NCBI RefSeq assembly: GCF_002256775.1
Contig: NZ_NCII01000018.1
Location: 1-46,604, forward strand
DNA: 46,604 nucleotides
Source: Novosphingobium sp. 17-62-19
GTDB lineage: Bacteria; Pseudomonadota; Alphaproteobacteria; Sphingomonadales; Sphingomonadaceae
Direction: 5' to 3'
Below are positions 30,848 through 40,257 of this stretch, piece by piece. The first letter of the stretch is position 1; each line of letters begins with the position of its first letter. The position numbers and the translations under genes are program-made. Under the pieces are notes generated by a model that had not been told where the DNA came from, did no database searches, and saw only the letters and a list, made by a program, of their open reading frames with translations.

Positions 30848-31941
30848 TCCTGTGCGCCTCCGAGCTTCTTGATGATGGCGACGGCGCGATAGGTCGACAG
30901 GTCGCGTTGAACGATGGGTACGCCGGCGGCGCGGGCGAGGAAGATCATGTGCTGCACCTCGGGATCATCGAGGTCGGCGAGGTAAAGCTTGTCGGGCACG
31001 CGGCGCAGGATGGCGCGGGTGGCTTCGGCAACGCCTGGCTTGATCCGGTTGACGTCGTCTATGCCATCGTCGGCCATGATCGATGCGAGCAGAGCCTGGC
31101 AGTTCTGCCGAGCTGCTGTGACATGCTGCTGGTGAAGCCCAGCCGGACGGTTTGGATTCACCGGCGCTGCCTCGATGTCCGCGATGAAAGCGGCGCTCAT
31201 GTCATGCGCACGGTGCTCTTCCATGAAGTTGCAGGCATGAAAGTCATCCGGGCCGACCAGCTCGTCATTGAGCACCGAACGGCTGATGAGACCGGACACG
31301 ATGCCGTTGAGGAGGCCGCTCGGGATGACATAGTCCTCGGTGGTGGCGGCAAGATCGGCACAGCCAGCGGGATCAGCGACGACGGCAAGGAAAGGCTTGA
31401 AGCCGAGGTCGTTGTCTTCGAGCGAGGCGACAAGCTGTCTGGTGATCGCACCCTTGCCAGTCCAGCCGTCGACGAAGATCGAGGTCTCGACGCCATGGCG
31501 GGCCTTGATGAAGCGTAAGGCATTCTCGTCGATGCCGCGGTCGCGGATGATCGAGATCGAGTAGTGATGGGCGATAACGCCGATCCGCTCGAGCGCACGC
31601 TTGAGCAACACGCCGATCGGCGTGCCAGCACGAGCAAGCGAGATGACGACACATTCGCGCGACGTTTCAGGACGGGCTGCAATGGCGCTGGCCAGCTGCT
31701 CGATATCGGTCCGCAGGTTGGAAGCGTTGCGTTCCAGCGCTTCGCGATAGAGCTTCAGGTAGCGCGCATCGGGCACCTTTTCGGCGCTGAGCATTTCGGA
31801 GTAGTGACGCTTGCCCGACTGGATGAGCGCTTCCTTCTGATCGACAGAAATCGGCGCGATTGCTGCAGGCTTGAGCAGGATCTGGACATCGCCCGGATCG
31901 TAGCTCCCGGAGAAGGGCGCAGCGTGAATATCGTTGGACAT
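30844..31941 (-). CDS. StiP/PRTase_1 family phosphoribosyltransferase-like protein
   Basis: A 365-residue protein. The ATG at 31941 forms TGATG with the HAD gene stop, which decides the start over a longer frame. SGSYDPGDVQILLKPA and the block ECVVISLARAGTPIGVLLKRAL are typical of the family that databases label cysteine protease StiP and that comparative genomics assigns to the phosphoribosyltransferase fold. FVDGWTGKGAITRQL resembles a PRPP-binding loop. A C-terminal segment (about 300-365, DKLYLADLDDPEVQHMIFLA) may be the associated RNA-binding-like (Pelota) domain. It probably transfers or handles a ribose-phosphate group in the Ter module. Confidence 0.8.
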   Translation of the reverse strand: MSNDIHAAPFSGSYDPGDVQILLKPAAIAPISVDQKEALIQSGKRHYSEMLSAEKVPDARYLKLYREALERNASNLRTDIEQLASAIAARPETSRECVVISLARAGTPIGVLLKRALERIGVIAHHYSISIIRDRGIDENALRFIKARHGVETSIFVDGWTGKGAITRQLVASLEDNDLGFKPFLAVVADPAGCADLAATTEDYVIPSGLLNGIVSGLISRSVLNDELVGPDDFHACNFMEEHRAHDMSAAFIADIEAAPVNPNRPAGLHQQHVTAARQNCQALLASIMADDGIDDVNRIKPGVAEATRAILRRVPDKLYLADLDDPEVQHMIFLARAAGVPIVQRDLSTYRAVAIIKKLGGAQE

Positions 31942-32672
31942 CAGCACCAGACGTTCTCCAGCTTCATCTTGGTCCACAGCTGCGAAGTGGTCGGGGTCAT
32001 GGCGTAATCGCAAAGGTCCATGAAACCGACATCGGAATGGCTGTCGCCGATGCCGATCACGAGGAGATCGTCGTCGCTCGCGCGGGCGTTTTCGATCAGG
32101 TACTGGGCAGCATCGCGCTTGTTCAGCCAGGGTGGCAGGAACGCAAGGTTGTTGCCGTTGCGATGCGTTCGCCAGCCTTCAGGCAGCATCGCATTGAGGG
32201 TGGGTTCGACGTCCACGAGGATGTCGCCTTCATCGATGTTGCTCTTGACCACCAGATAGAGGTCGAGATCGCCTTCCTGGACAAGCCAGTGGCGATACTC
32301 ATCCCCTGACACGACAGGACTGATATGGGCATAGACATCGGCAGGCGCGACACCGCGGCGCGAGTGCTCATGCAGGAGCGCATGCCAGTCGGCATCGACA
32401 TCACCGTGGGCAGCAACGATGCAGCCGCCGTTCGAGCAGATGGCAGGGCTCTGTCCGATATTGACGCGGGCAAGGACATCACGGCTGCGGGCGGTCACGG
32501 GAACGACCTTGCCCTGCTCAAGCCAGTCAAGCAGGCGTTGTTGGCGGCGCGTGGCAAAGCCACTTTCCTTGCCATCGGCAAGGTAGCTCATGGTCTCGAG
32601 CCCCTTGGCCTGCGGCGGACACTTACGCGCCGTCTGGAAGAGGGTGTCGTCAAGGTCTGTCAGGATCAGCAT
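31941..32672 (-). CDS. HAD-superfamily phosphatase of the Ter module
   Basis: A 243-residue HAD hydrolase with motif I DLDDTL (Asp6, Asp8), motif II Thr60 in VVPVTARS, motif III Lys185 in LNKRDA and motif IV GDSHSD (Asp210). The order and the cap insertion between motifs II and III resemble sugar-phosphate or nucleotide phosphatases. In the Ter biosynthetic module it should remove a phosphate from the intermediate made by the PRTases. It is translationally coupled to the StiP gene downstream (TGATG at 31939-31943). Confidence 0.88.
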   Translation of the reverse strand: MLILTDLDDTLFQTARKCPPQAKGLETMSYLADGKESGFATRRQQRLLDWLEQGKVVPVTARSRDVLARVNIGQSPAICSNGGCIVAAHGDVDADWHALLHEHSRRGVAPADVYAHISPVVSGDEYRHWLVQEGDLDLYLVVKSNIDEGDILVDVEPTLNAMLPEGWRTHRNGNNLAFLPPWLNKRDAAQYLIENARASDDDLLVIGIGDSHSDVGFMDLCDYAMTPTTSQLWTKMKLENVWC

Positions 32673-32763
32673 TGCGTTGTCAGGCCTTCATTTCTTTTGA
32701 TCACGGAAACACGAAGAGGTTCACCAATCCTGTCTCCGATTGCCGATCGAACATGTGTGTCGA

Positions 32764-33045
32764 TCACTTTGCACACTGGCGCAGTACGTCGTTCTGCGAC
32801 CAGCAGCCTGGTGCATGTTCCCGCCAATACTCCCGGATCGCCAGCTGCTCGTCGCTGGAGATGTAACGGGAATAGCGTGGCCAGCCAAAGGCATCGCGAT
32901 CCTGCTCGGCAAGGGTCACGATCTCTCTGGCGCGCTGGCGGCTCAGAGGGCGATGCTTCTCGTTGATCGACGAGATGCGTCGTCCCTGAAAGCGCTGTGC
33001 CGGAGAGCGCTCGTAGCTGTCGTTTGCAGCTGTCATGACGGACAC
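32764..33045 (-). CDS. Small hypothetical protein inside the Ter module
   Basis: A 93-residue basic protein starting with GTG at 33045, one base after the PRTase-TRSP stop (an ATG three codons later is the alternative). It contains SRQRAREIVTLAEQDRDAFGWPRYSRYISSDEQLAIREYWREH, an all-helical pattern, and ends WSQNDVLRQCAK. No family is recognised. Its place between the two halves of the metabolite module and its tight coupling suggest an accessory or RNA/protein-binding partner. Confidence 0.65.
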   Translation of the reverse strand: MSVMTAANDSYERSPAQRFQGRRISSINEKHRPLSRQRAREIVTLAEQDRDAFGWPRYSRYISSDEQLAIREYWREHAPGCWSQNDVLRQCAK

Positions 33046-33046
33046 T

Positions 33047-34204
33047 TCAGGCAGCGCGAGAATAGCGGCAGAGCGTCAGCTCAACCTGCAACGATGCACC
33101 AAGCTTGGCGAGGGCGGCGTGTGCGTCATGAACCTGTCCCGCTTCGATCTCGGCTGCAATGATCACACGGTAGGGATCATGCTCGAGCATGTTGTAGAGG
33201 AAGGTAGGGGCTGTCGAGCCGTACGCGTCCTTGAACTCCGAACGGGTGCGCATGGCGTGCCCGACAATGGCCGGGGTCCGCGTGATGCTCTGCACCGCAG
33301 CGATGCCGCCCTGGGCCTCCACTTCTTCCGCAATGCGCAGAGCTTCGTAGGAATGCTCCCCGTCGCCGAGCACGAGGACGCGATAGCCCGGCTGGCATTC
33401 GACAGGAGGGCGAATGGCCGCCTCAGGCTGCCACAGGCCGCAGCGGCTGCGCATGCCGGTTTCGGGGGCATTGCCAGCGCCATTCGAGCCTGCAGCCAGC
33501 TGCGGGGCGACAGCATCAGGGTTGGGCTCCCAGGTCATGCTACCTGACAGGACCGAGTGGGCGTGTGCCGGCCGAGGCATCCCGGCGAGATACTTGCCGC
33601 CGCTCCAGTCGGTGATGCAGCAGGTATCGACTTGCTCGATGTTGGGCATAAGCCCAAGCATGCCCTCGGCGGCAGAAATGAAGGTATTGCCGGTGCTACA
33701 TTCGTCGTCGACAACGATGAGCGTGCGTGCCTTGGCGATGAAATCGAGCATGGCTGGATCTTCGACCTGCACAAGATGCGAGGTCGCGTGGCTATGGCCT
33801 TCCTCGAAGGTCGCGATTGGCGTCAGGCCAGCAACCTTCTGCCGGGATGTCTGCAGGTAGAGACAGGCAACATCCGGGTTACGAGCCTGATAAGCCGCAA
33901 AGACGCCTTGGCCCAGGGCTGTGGCTGTCTCGGCCATACCGAGGAATACGACCGGCTGCGGCACTTCGGCGCTGATCGAAGCGGCCAGCGCATCCATAGC
34001 CGCGCGCATGGCCGCTGGCCGCGCCGGGATGTGCCGGCCCAGCACCTTGGAAACGATCAGAAAGCCGCGCTTGGGATTGGCGCGCGCGGCAAAGGCGCAG
34101 AGCTCGTCGATATCCGGACCATGTTCGATGGTCAGATTGAGGGTGCCGGTTGGCAGCACAACTTGCTTGTGCCGGGGCTTGGTGCTGATCGTTGCGTCAA
34201 TCAC
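33047..34204 (-). CDS. Phosphoribosyltransferase with TRSP domain (PRTase_2)
   Basis: A 385-residue two-domain protein. Residues about 20-230 form a PRTase fold with a clear PRPP loop VVDDECSTGNT (164-174), preceded by YLQTSRQ and GHSHATSHL. Residues about 250-385 match the TRSP-type C-terminal domain found only with these PRTases (VLVLGDGEHSYEALRIAEEVE, FLYNMLEHDPYRVI). It is expected to make an N- or C-ribosyl compound from PRPP in the Ter-linked pathway. The start at 34204 is taken from the longest frame. The small 93-residue gene follows at once. Confidence 0.88.
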   Translation of the reverse strand: MIDATISTKPRHKQVVLPTGTLNLTIEHGPDIDELCAFAARANPKRGFLIVSKVLGRHIPARPAAMRAAMDALAASISAEVPQPVVFLGMAETATALGQGVFAAYQARNPDVACLYLQTSRQKVAGLTPIATFEEGHSHATSHLVQVEDPAMLDFIAKARTLIVVDDECSTGNTFISAAEGMLGLMPNIEQVDTCCITDWSGGKYLAGMPRPAHAHSVLSGSMTWEPNPDAVAPQLAAGSNGAGNAPETGMRSRCGLWQPEAAIRPPVECQPGYRVLVLGDGEHSYEALRIAEEVEAQGGIAAVQSITRTPAIVGHAMRTRSEFKDAYGSTAPTFLYNMLEHDPYRVIIAAEIEAGQVHDAHAALAKLGASLQVELTLCRYSRAA

Positions 34205-34290
34205 TGAATTTCATCTTTCCATGCCATGGGTTCACCCACGGCGACTGCAGCTTCATATGTTCCGGCGTCACGTCCGCTGCAGGCAGAGCC

Positions 34291-35361
34291 TCAGGTGAGA
34301 GGCTTCTGCACGAGCAACATTCCCCGCGCGTTGGTGTCGATGTTGGCACCAAGGTGGCGCAACAGGTTATGCGGATCTATCGCATGGATTTGCGATACGT
34401 CCACCGTCCCCCAGGCATCGCGCGTCACCGAGACAGTGGCAACATACTCGTCCGAAAGACGTCCTGTTGAACCAGTTCTCTGGGTGTATGCTGACAGCGC
34501 AACCGTATGGACCGCGCTGGAAGCTGCGAAGCTATGTCCGATAAGACGGGCAATAGCAGAGCAGACGTGGTCAAGATAGAGGCAAGCCAAGTCCTTCTGG
34601 CTCATGGGCTTTTCGACGAGTTCCATCTTGGAGATCAACGCGCTCCAGCGCGTTGCCGGCATCTCCTCGATCTCGGGAAGATCGACATCGAGAAGCAGAC
34701 GTCCATTGGCCACGTCGAGCGCAATATTCGTCTCGGCCGGCCAGTCCAAGGCACCCAGAGCTTGCAGGACCGCATCGGCGATGGCTGCATCGTCAGGGCC
34801 TGAATTGGCTTGGTCAGCCCGCCACTTCATCAGCGCTTCCATGTATTCGCTGTGCGATGGGAAGTGGTGGGACTGTGGCTTACCGGCATTGCTTGCCTGT
34901 GCAGGTGCAACCGAGCGAGGGATGTCGTGATGGAGCCGGCGCAAGGCATCGAGCGCGTCATTGCGAGCTGTGGCATTGTCTTCGAGGAGACCGCGAATAA
35001 GGTCCTTCATCTGCGACTTCACGTTTGCGAGATGCGCCGGATGGATGGGATCGCCGCCGCCATCGACAAGCTCGATACCATTGCCAACCAGCCTTGCCTG
35101 TGCCGACGCTGGCATGGGCGGCAAGCTGGGGGCTTGCTCACGGTATTCGTCGTTGCGCGATCGCGAAAGCCCGCTGGGCTTGTCGAGGCGCTCACGCCAG
35201 CTGAGGCCACTGCCGGGGATGCCGACATTGCCATAGATGCCATTCTTGCCGACGGTCACCGAGGCACCGCGCGGACCCGCGCTCATCGAGACACCCGACT
35301 TGGACAGGTTTAAGCGCAGGCCGGGGAAGAGGGTGATGCGCTTCTGGAATCGGAAACCCAT
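34291..35361 (-). CDS. DUF4236 protein of the Ter locus
   Basis: A 356-residue protein. The ATG at 35361 follows AGGA by six bases. Residues 1-55 are a DUF4236 domain: MGFRFQKRITLFPGLRLNLS, SGVSMSAGPRGASVTVG and YGNVGIPGSGLSWR are its characteristic beta blocks. The remainder (about 60-356) is helical and unassigned, ending with VTRDAWGTVDVSQIHAIDPHNL. DUF4236 is of unknown function and often occurs at the N-terminus of variable proteins. Here it lies between the TerD-like/trypsin fusion and the PRTase. Confidence 0.82.
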   Translation of the reverse strand: MGFRFQKRITLFPGLRLNLSKSGVSMSAGPRGASVTVGKNGIYGNVGIPGSGLSWRERLDKPSGLSRSRNDEYREQAPSLPPMPASAQARLVGNGIELVDGGGDPIHPAHLANVKSQMKDLIRGLLEDNATARNDALDALRRLHHDIPRSVAPAQASNAGKPQSHHFPSHSEYMEALMKWRADQANSGPDDAAIADAVLQALGALDWPAETNIALDVANGRLLLDVDLPEIEEMPATRWSALISKMELVEKPMSQKDLACLYLDHVCSAIARLIGHSFAASSAVHTVALSAYTQRTGSTGRLSDEYVATVSVTRDAWGTVDVSQIHAIDPHNLLRHLGANIDTNARGMLLVQKPLT

Positions 35362-35373
35362 GATCGGTCCTGC

Positions 35374-36498
35374 CTATGAAAGTACGGTGATGCTGACGAC
35401 GGAATCGCGCAGCCGGTTGACGACTTCACGGCGATTGGTGTCATGCAATGGCGGGTGGTTGGGCAGGTGCATGCCGGCAGCAGCGACCAGCTCGTAAACG
35501 AGGCTGGCCTTGATCCCGAAGTTGACGTTCTCCGAGATGCTGCCACGCTCGCGCAAGTTGCGATGGGCAAGCGATGCCGAAGTGATGCCAACAACATTGC
35601 CGGCATCGTCAACGATTGCACCGCCTGAAGAGCCCGAGCCGATCGGCGCGGTGAACTGGAAGCGCGAGACATCGCCCATGCCGCCGGTGAGACCCGAAAC
35701 GTTGCCGGTCGTAACCTTGAGATCACCGCCCAGGAGATCCATCAGCGGGAAGCCTGAAGCCATGACGCTCTCGCCAAGCCAAAGCGGCGAGGTCAGACGA
35801 AGCGGGAGGGGCTGACCTTGAACGGGGCCTTGCAGGAGCGCGAGGTCGTGGAACTCATCTATGGCCAGCGCCGTGACATACTGCCGGGTCCGACTAAGCA
35901 GGAAGCTGCTGCCATCCTCGATGACGTGGGCATTGGTCACGATCAGGTTCGCCCCGATGATCACGCCGCTGCCCGTACCAAGAGTACTGCCCGATGGCCT
36001 GCTGTCGCGATGATCTGGCGCAGGTGGCGCGTCACGACCGGCGCTGCGGCGGCCGCGATGCGGAATGGCGATCGAAGAGAAGTTGCGCGCGCGGACATAG
36101 GCATCGATGCCGAAGGTGTAGCCTTCACTTGAAACCTTCATCCGCAATGTTCCATCGCGGGTGTAGATCTCCCCGATGATCACTGCAGCAAGTTGCTCGC
36201 CAGGCGTCGGAAGCACGTAGTGATCCGAGCCGATCTGCATGCTTGCCGGATAGGCGGAATTGGTGAAGCCGCCTTGGGTGTCGTCGGTGACGTAGGCAAT
36301 GAGGTCGGCTTGTCCCCCCAATCCATTGAGCGACTGAAGGACCCATTGTCCGTGACCAACCTGGTCGAAGGCGACGGTGTGCCCCTGTGGCGTGATCGCC
36401 GCCACAGCCAGCCGGTCAGCATCGCGACCATCGAAGCGGATCGTGATCGCCTGTCCTTGTGGCAGGGGGAAACGCTGACCTGGCTGGAGTTCGCTCAT
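35374..36498 (-). CDS. TerD-like domain fused to a trypsin-like serine protease
   Basis: A 374-residue protein with two domains. Residues about 1-145 resemble a TerD-type beta-sandwich (IIGEIYTRDGTLRMKVSSEGY corresponds to the [15 protein letters not shown] end of TerD). After a linker (148-172), a chymotrypsin-fold protease follows with GTGSGVIIGANLIVTNAHV (His191), EFHDLALLQ (Asp218) and GSGSSGGAIV (Ser291): a complete HtrA-like triad without a PDZ domain. There is no signal peptide, so it is likely cytosolic. The ATG at 36498 overlaps the ATP-grasp stop (ATGA). It may be a protease whose activity is gated by Ter proteins or the module's metabolite. Confidence 0.82.
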   Translation of the reverse strand: MSELQPGQRFPLPQGQAITIRFDGRDADRLAVAAITPQGHTVAFDQVGHGQWVLQSLNGLGGQADLIAYVTDDTQGGFTNSAYPASMQIGSDHYVLPTPGEQLAAVIIGEIYTRDGTLRMKVSSEGYTFGIDAYVRARNFSSIAIPHRGRRSAGRDAPPAPDHRDSRPSGSTLGTGSGVIIGANLIVTNAHVIEDGSSFLLSRTRQYVTALAIDEFHDLALLQGPVQGQPLPLRLTSPLWLGESVMASGFPLMDLLGGDLKVTTGNVSGLTGGMGDVSRFQFTAPIGSGSSGGAIVDDAGNVVGITSASLAHRNLRERGSISENVNFGIKASLVYELVAAAGMHLPNHPPLHDTNRREVVNRLRDSVVSITVLS

Positions 36499-37502
36499 GG
36501 CGTGGGCATCTCCGACATCTTCGTGATGGAGGAAGTGGTCTTGATCTTGAAGTCGAGGTCCGGCCGCGAGATTGTGTCTGGCGTCAGGCGGCCGCTCAGC
36601 AGGCCGCCCCAGTCCGCGAGCAGGCCGGTGCCGAATTCCTCGCCGTAAACCGAGCCACCCGCCGGACGCGCATTGATCTCAAGCGCCTTCCAGCTGCCAT
36701 CCTTGGCCTTGCGGAACTGGACATTGATCACGCCATGCAGGCCGAAGCGTGCGACCAGATTGCGGGCCTGAGCTTCGAGAGGGTGATAGGTCTGCAAGCG
36801 TTGGTATGCGGCCTCCTTGGTTCGGGCGACATACTTCAGGATTATGCCATGGTCGCACAATACGTCGAACGACACCTCGGGTCCCGGCAAGTACTCCATG
36901 AGCACGAACGGGGCGAGTGGACGGACGGCTTCCTCGGCTCGCAGCGCGGCAAGGAACAGGTCCTGGTGCATCGCACGCGCATCTGGATTGATGACGTGCG
37001 AGAGGGGCGACTTGTTCGTCAGGCGCCAGAAGCCGTGGCCGTTGACGCCGTTGCGCGGCTTTACGCAAGGCGATGCATCGTCGAGCAGCGTAGCAAATAG
37101 CGGCAGGGTTGCTTCGAGATCGGCTGCACTGCCGATATTGACCGTCTTGAGGTGGAAGTCCTCGCCAGCAATGGCGTTGGCGAAGGCAAACTTGTCCTCG
37201 AGGAGTTCGAGGGTGTCGATGTCGGCCGGAAAGTGGACCGCGCAGGGCAACTCGGCGCTGGCGAGGAGTTTGCGCCGCCGCGTCGGGATGAGCAGATCGA
37301 TCTCGTTCTCCTCGATCTGCTTACGCACCCATGCGACGTAGGCCTCGTCATCGAGTGTGGGCTCGGCCCAGGTCTCCTGCGCGCCTGCATAGACGGGCAT
37401 GTTCTCGCCCACGCTGATAACGACCTCCAGTGTGGGGTCGGCCGCCATCATGGCCTTGGCGATAGGAGCAAGGGAAAAGCCGCGATTGAACCAGATGCGC
37501 AT
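36495..37502 (-). CDS. ATP-grasp ligase of the Ter metabolite module
   Basis: A 335-residue protein. The ATG at 37502 has AGGA six bases upstream; the longer upstream frame is antisense to the next gene and rejected. The pre-ATP-grasp strand region (MRIWFNRGFSLAPIA) and the ATP-grasp core are present: PCVKPRNGVNGHGFWRL (nucleotide-binding loop), FVLMEYLPGPEVSFDVLCD, and the metal-binding end VINVQFRKAKDGSWKALEINARPAGG. ATP-grasp enzymes join a carboxylate to an amine or thiol with ATP. In Ter loci this one is proposed to ligate an amino acid-like group in metabolite synthesis. Confidence 0.88.
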   Translation of the reverse strand: MRIWFNRGFSLAPIAKAMMAADPTLEVVISVGENMPVYAGAQETWAEPTLDDEAYVAWVRKQIEENEIDLLIPTRRRKLLASAELPCAVHFPADIDTLELLEDKFAFANAIAGEDFHLKTVNIGSAADLEATLPLFATLLDDASPCVKPRNGVNGHGFWRLTNKSPLSHVINPDARAMHQDLFLAALRAEEAVRPLAPFVLMEYLPGPEVSFDVLCDHGIILKYVARTKEAAYQRLQTYHPLEAQARNLVARFGLHGVINVQFRKAKDGSWKALEINARPAGGSVYGEEFGTGLLADWGGLLSGRLTPDTISRPDLDFKIKTTSSITKMSEMPTP

Positions 37503-37536
37503 TGGGTATCCTGAACGAGAATGAGAAAGGCTGCGC

Positions 37537-38808
37537 TCAGCGTGCCGGGAGGATGCCCTTGGCGCGCGCGGCTTTGAGCCAGGCCGGGAATTCGGAGAGA
37601 AGGCGGTCGTAGAGTTCCTCGTCGCTGATCTTGGCAAGATCGGTGACAGCGAAAAAGCCCGCGTTATCGACGACGCGGCCGGGCAGCGTATCGAGGTTGC
37701 GCAGCATGCCGAAGTTGTTGTTGCCGATGCCGACGAACTGCCAGAAGATCGGACGGTGCGCGGCATTGGTGATGATGCGGGCGATATCCTTGCTCGGCGC
37801 AAAGCCACCGTCGGTCAGGAAAATGACCAGGAGCGGCGTGGTGCGCTTTGCCGGCTCATCGTCGAGGAGCGCGTTGAGAATGACGATCTCGTTGTTCACG
37901 CCGCCGATGGTGACCTCACCGCGGCGGTCGATCGATGCACAGGAGTGCTTCTGCACGCCGCTGACGGCCTTCATCGGCCCCGGAAGAGTCCGGGGAATGT
38001 AGCCCTCGTAGTTCTTCGCAGTGAGGTCTTCGGTACGCGCACAGCCCGAGGCATAGAACCAGGTCGGCATGATGCCGTCGTCGTCGAGGCGCAGGCTGAC
38101 CGGCACAATGCGCTCCACGGTCTCCTGCACGGTTCCGCTGCTGTAGAGCCGGCTCATCGAGCCAGTCGCGTCAATCACGAAGAGGACCTCGGCCTTTTCG
38201 TGCTCGATGCCGAGCTTCTTGAGGGAGACTCCGACCTTCTGCTTGCGCAAGTCGACCTTGCTCAACGAGACAGGCGGCGGCGCAGCGGCGGACGGAGCTG
38301 CTGCAGGGGCTTCTGCGACCTCGCCACCCAGGTGACGGATCAGATTGGCGAGGCCACCTGTGAAGCCCTGAACGACCACGCCCAAGCGCCATGCGCCGTT
38401 GTGACGATAGAGGTCGAGCAGCATCACGGCCTTCTCATCGCTCAAGGTGGCGAGAGGCGTGATCGTGGCAACGCCTGCAAAATCGACGCTAAGTTCGCGC
38501 GCTTGCTTGAGTGCCATGGTGTCATGGCTGGCAACGAGCGAGATGCGATCGACCGAAGCTGGCACGCGGTCGAGGTCGACCGAGATGACGGTTGCGCCGG
38601 CGGCGCGCCGGTAGGAGATTGCGCCTTCGGGGCTGCGCTCGTTGCTGAAAAGGATGGTGTAGCGATCATCGGCGATCTTGCGTTCGGTATTGAGGCCAAA
38701 GGCAACGATATCGATGTCGTCAGGAGCATGGCGAACGGTGACGTCGATCTGACGGCTGGAGGTGAGATCTGCGACGGCACGCTTTTCGCCGGGTGACATT
38801 GTGGACAC
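37537..38808 (-). CDS. terF: TerF-like protein: TerD domain plus vWA domain
   Basis: A 423-residue protein. Residues 1-165 are a TerD-family domain without the usual DLDAS metal motif (IVAFGLNTERKIADDRYTIL takes its place). A Pro/Ala linker and a SLKKLG segment lead to a vWA domain (about 205-415) with MIDAS residues in VIDATGSMS (Asp213, Thr215, Ser217) and FLTDGG. E. coli TerF has the same architecture. The vWA part probably binds a partner through a metal ion and organises the Ter complex. It follows the TerD gene after an intrinsic terminator, so expression may be graded. Confidence 0.9.
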   Translation of the reverse strand: MSTMSPGEKRAVADLTSSRQIDVTVRHAPDDIDIVAFGLNTERKIADDRYTILFSNERSPEGAISYRRAAGATVISVDLDRVPASVDRISLVASHDTMALKQARELSVDFAGVATITPLATLSDEKAVMLLDLYRHNGAWRLGVVVQGFTGGLANLIRHLGGEVAEAPAAAPSAAAPPPVSLSKVDLRKQKVGVSLKKLGIEHEKAEVLFVIDATGSMSRLYSSGTVQETVERIVPVSLRLDDDGIMPTWFYASGCARTEDLTAKNYEGYIPRTLPGPMKAVSGVQKHSCASIDRRGEVTIGGVNNEIVILNALLDDEPAKRTTPLLVIFLTDGGFAPSKDIARIITNAAHRPIFWQFVGIGNNNFGMLRNLDTLPGRVVDNAGFFAVTDLAKISDEELYDRLLSEFPAWLKAARAKGILPAR

Positions 38809-38825
38809 TGGGATGCTCCTGAGAA

Positions 38826-38868
38826 CAAAAAAACATGGGCCGGCGACCGCTGCTGCGGTGCCGACCCA
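38826..38868 (-). terminator. Terminator between terD and terF
   Basis: TGGGCCGGC..ACCGC-TGCT-GCGGT..GCCGACCCA (38836-38868) forms a hairpin with small bulges. On the minus strand it is followed by seven Ts within TGTTTTTTTG (38834-38826). It should reduce read-through from the TerD genes into the terF-biosynthesis part. Confidence 0.8.
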
Positions 38869-38884
38869 CTAGGCAAAAAGCGGT

Positions 38885-39460
38885 TTAGACGTTGACGCCC
38901 ATGGCGCCGGCAAGGCCTGCGAGGCCAGATGCCCAACCCTCGCCAATCGCCTTGACCTTTACGTCGCCGTTCGCGCGGTAGAGCTCGACGAAGACCATGG
39001 CAGCATTGGTGCTGCTGTCTTCGCTGAGGTCGAAGCGGGCAAGTTCCTTGCCATCGGCATCGTTGATCACGCGCGCGTATGCGTTCGAGACCATGCCGAA
39101 GTTCTGGCCGCGGACCTGGCCGTCGTGGATCGTCACGGCGATCACGACCTTCTTCACGGTGTCGGGCAGTTTGGCGAAATCAATTTTAATGGTTTCGTCA
39201 TCACCGTCGCCAACACCAGTGAGGTTGTCGCCACCATGAGATACGGCACCTTCTGGCGAAGCCTTGTTGTTGTAGAACACGAAGTGCGTGTCCGACAGGG
39301 CCTTCTCGTCCTGGCCGAGAACAAAGGCAGAGGCATCGAGGTCGAAGGCCTGCCCATCGGTCTTGCGGGCGTCCCAGCCCAGGCCGACGGTGACCGAGGA
39401 AATGCCGGGCGCTTCCTTGCTGAGATTGACGTTACCGCCTTTGACAAGCGAGACTGCCAT
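38885..39460 (-). CDS. terD: TerD-family protein
   Basis: A 191-residue single TerD domain. VGLGWD (25-30), [11 protein letters not shown] (39-49) and [10 protein letters not shown] supply the acidic residues that bind Ca2+ in this family, and [20 protein letters not shown] is the typical C-terminal hairpin. TerD-type proteins are cytosolic metal-binding proteins proposed to associate with the membrane partner TerC. The gene lies between two stem-loops, and its closest relative in the window is the upstream TerD/E gene. Confidence 0.95.
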   Translation of the reverse strand: MAVSLVKGGNVNLSKEAPGISSVTVGLGWDARKTDGQAFDLDASAFVLGQDEKALSDTHFVFYNNKASPEGAVSHGGDNLTGVGDGDDETIKIDFAKLPDTVKKVVIAVTIHDGQVRGQNFGMVSNAYARVINDADGKELARFDLSEDSSTNAAMVFVELYRANGDVKVKAIGEGWASGLAGLAGAMGVNV

Positions 39461-39522
39461 TGATCAGGTATCCTTATGTGTGGCGTGGGGCCAATGCAGG
39501 CCTCCGCAGGTTTACAAGCTAG

Positions 39523-39562
39523 TGCCCCGCATGGCTGTCCCATCGACAACCTATGCGGGGCA
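39523..39562 (-). repeat. Stem-loop between the two terD/E genes
   Basis: TGCCCCGCAT (39523-39532) and ATGCGGGGCA (39553-39562) are perfect 10-bp arms with a 20-base loop. There is no T-run, so it is more likely an mRNA-processing or stability element than a terminator. Confidence 0.55.
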
Positions 39563-39588
39563 TCATCGCCAACTTATGGGGTCAAAAA

Positions 39589-40167
39589 TCAGCCGATATT
39601 GACACCGTAATTGATCGCAAGGGGGCCAAGACCGCCCTTGTAGCCCTGACCGACAGCGCGGAACTTGAATTCCGAACCATGGCGATAGACTTCACCGAGG
39701 ATCATCGCGGTTTCGACCGACGCGTCTTCGGAAAGGTCGTAGCGGACGATCTCCTTGCCGGTCTTCTCGTTGACCAGACGGATGTAGGCATTCTGGACCT
39801 GGCCAAACGACTGGCGGCGCTGCTCGCCTTCGTGGATGGTCACGACGATCGCGACCTTGTCGATATCGGTCGGCAGCTTCGACAGGGTAATTCTGATCTG
39901 CTCGTCATCACCGTCACCGGCACCAGTGCGATTGTCGCCCTGATGGGCGACGGCGCCGCCGGCAACGCTCAGCTCACCATAGAAGCAGAAATCCTTGTCA
40001 TTGCGAACCTTGCCGCCAGCGTTCAGCAGGAAGGCCGATGCGTCGAGGTCGAAGTCCTGGCCGTCGGTCGAGCGAGCGTCCCAGCCGAGACCGACCATGA
40101 TCTCGTCGAGGCCCGGATCTTCCTTGGACAGCGAGACGTTGCCGCCCTTCGAGAGTGAGATTGCCAT
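39589..40167 (-). CDS. TerD/TerE-family protein
   Basis: A 192-residue TerD domain. The ATG at 40167 has AAGGA eight bases upstream, preferred over an upstream in-frame [20 protein letters not shown] and [10 protein letters not shown] hold the acidic Ca2+ ligands, and [19 protein letters not shown] closes the domain. It is similar to the following terD product and probably a paralogue able to form mixed assemblies. It is downstream of terC. Confidence 0.95.
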   Translation of the reverse strand: MAISLSKGGNVSLSKEDPGLDEIMVGLGWDARSTDGQDFDLDASAFLLNAGGKVRNDKDFCFYGELSVAGGAVAHQGDNRTGAGDGDDEQIRITLSKLPTDIDKVAIVVTIHEGEQRRQSFGQVQNAYIRLVNEKTGKEIVRYDLSEDASVETAMILGEVYRHGSEFKFRAVGQGYKGGLGPLAINYGVNIG

Positions 40168-40257
40168 GGGATTTATCCTTTCCATGTTTGGCAGTGGCGG
40201 TTGATGGTTGCCGCCGGCGCTCCCGCCGAGAACGCCTGCGAATTCAGATGATGGGAT

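Noticed and set aside
37756-38796. 346-residue plus-strand open frame
   Set aside because: Antisense to the TerF-like gene, which has a full TerD-vWA architecture.
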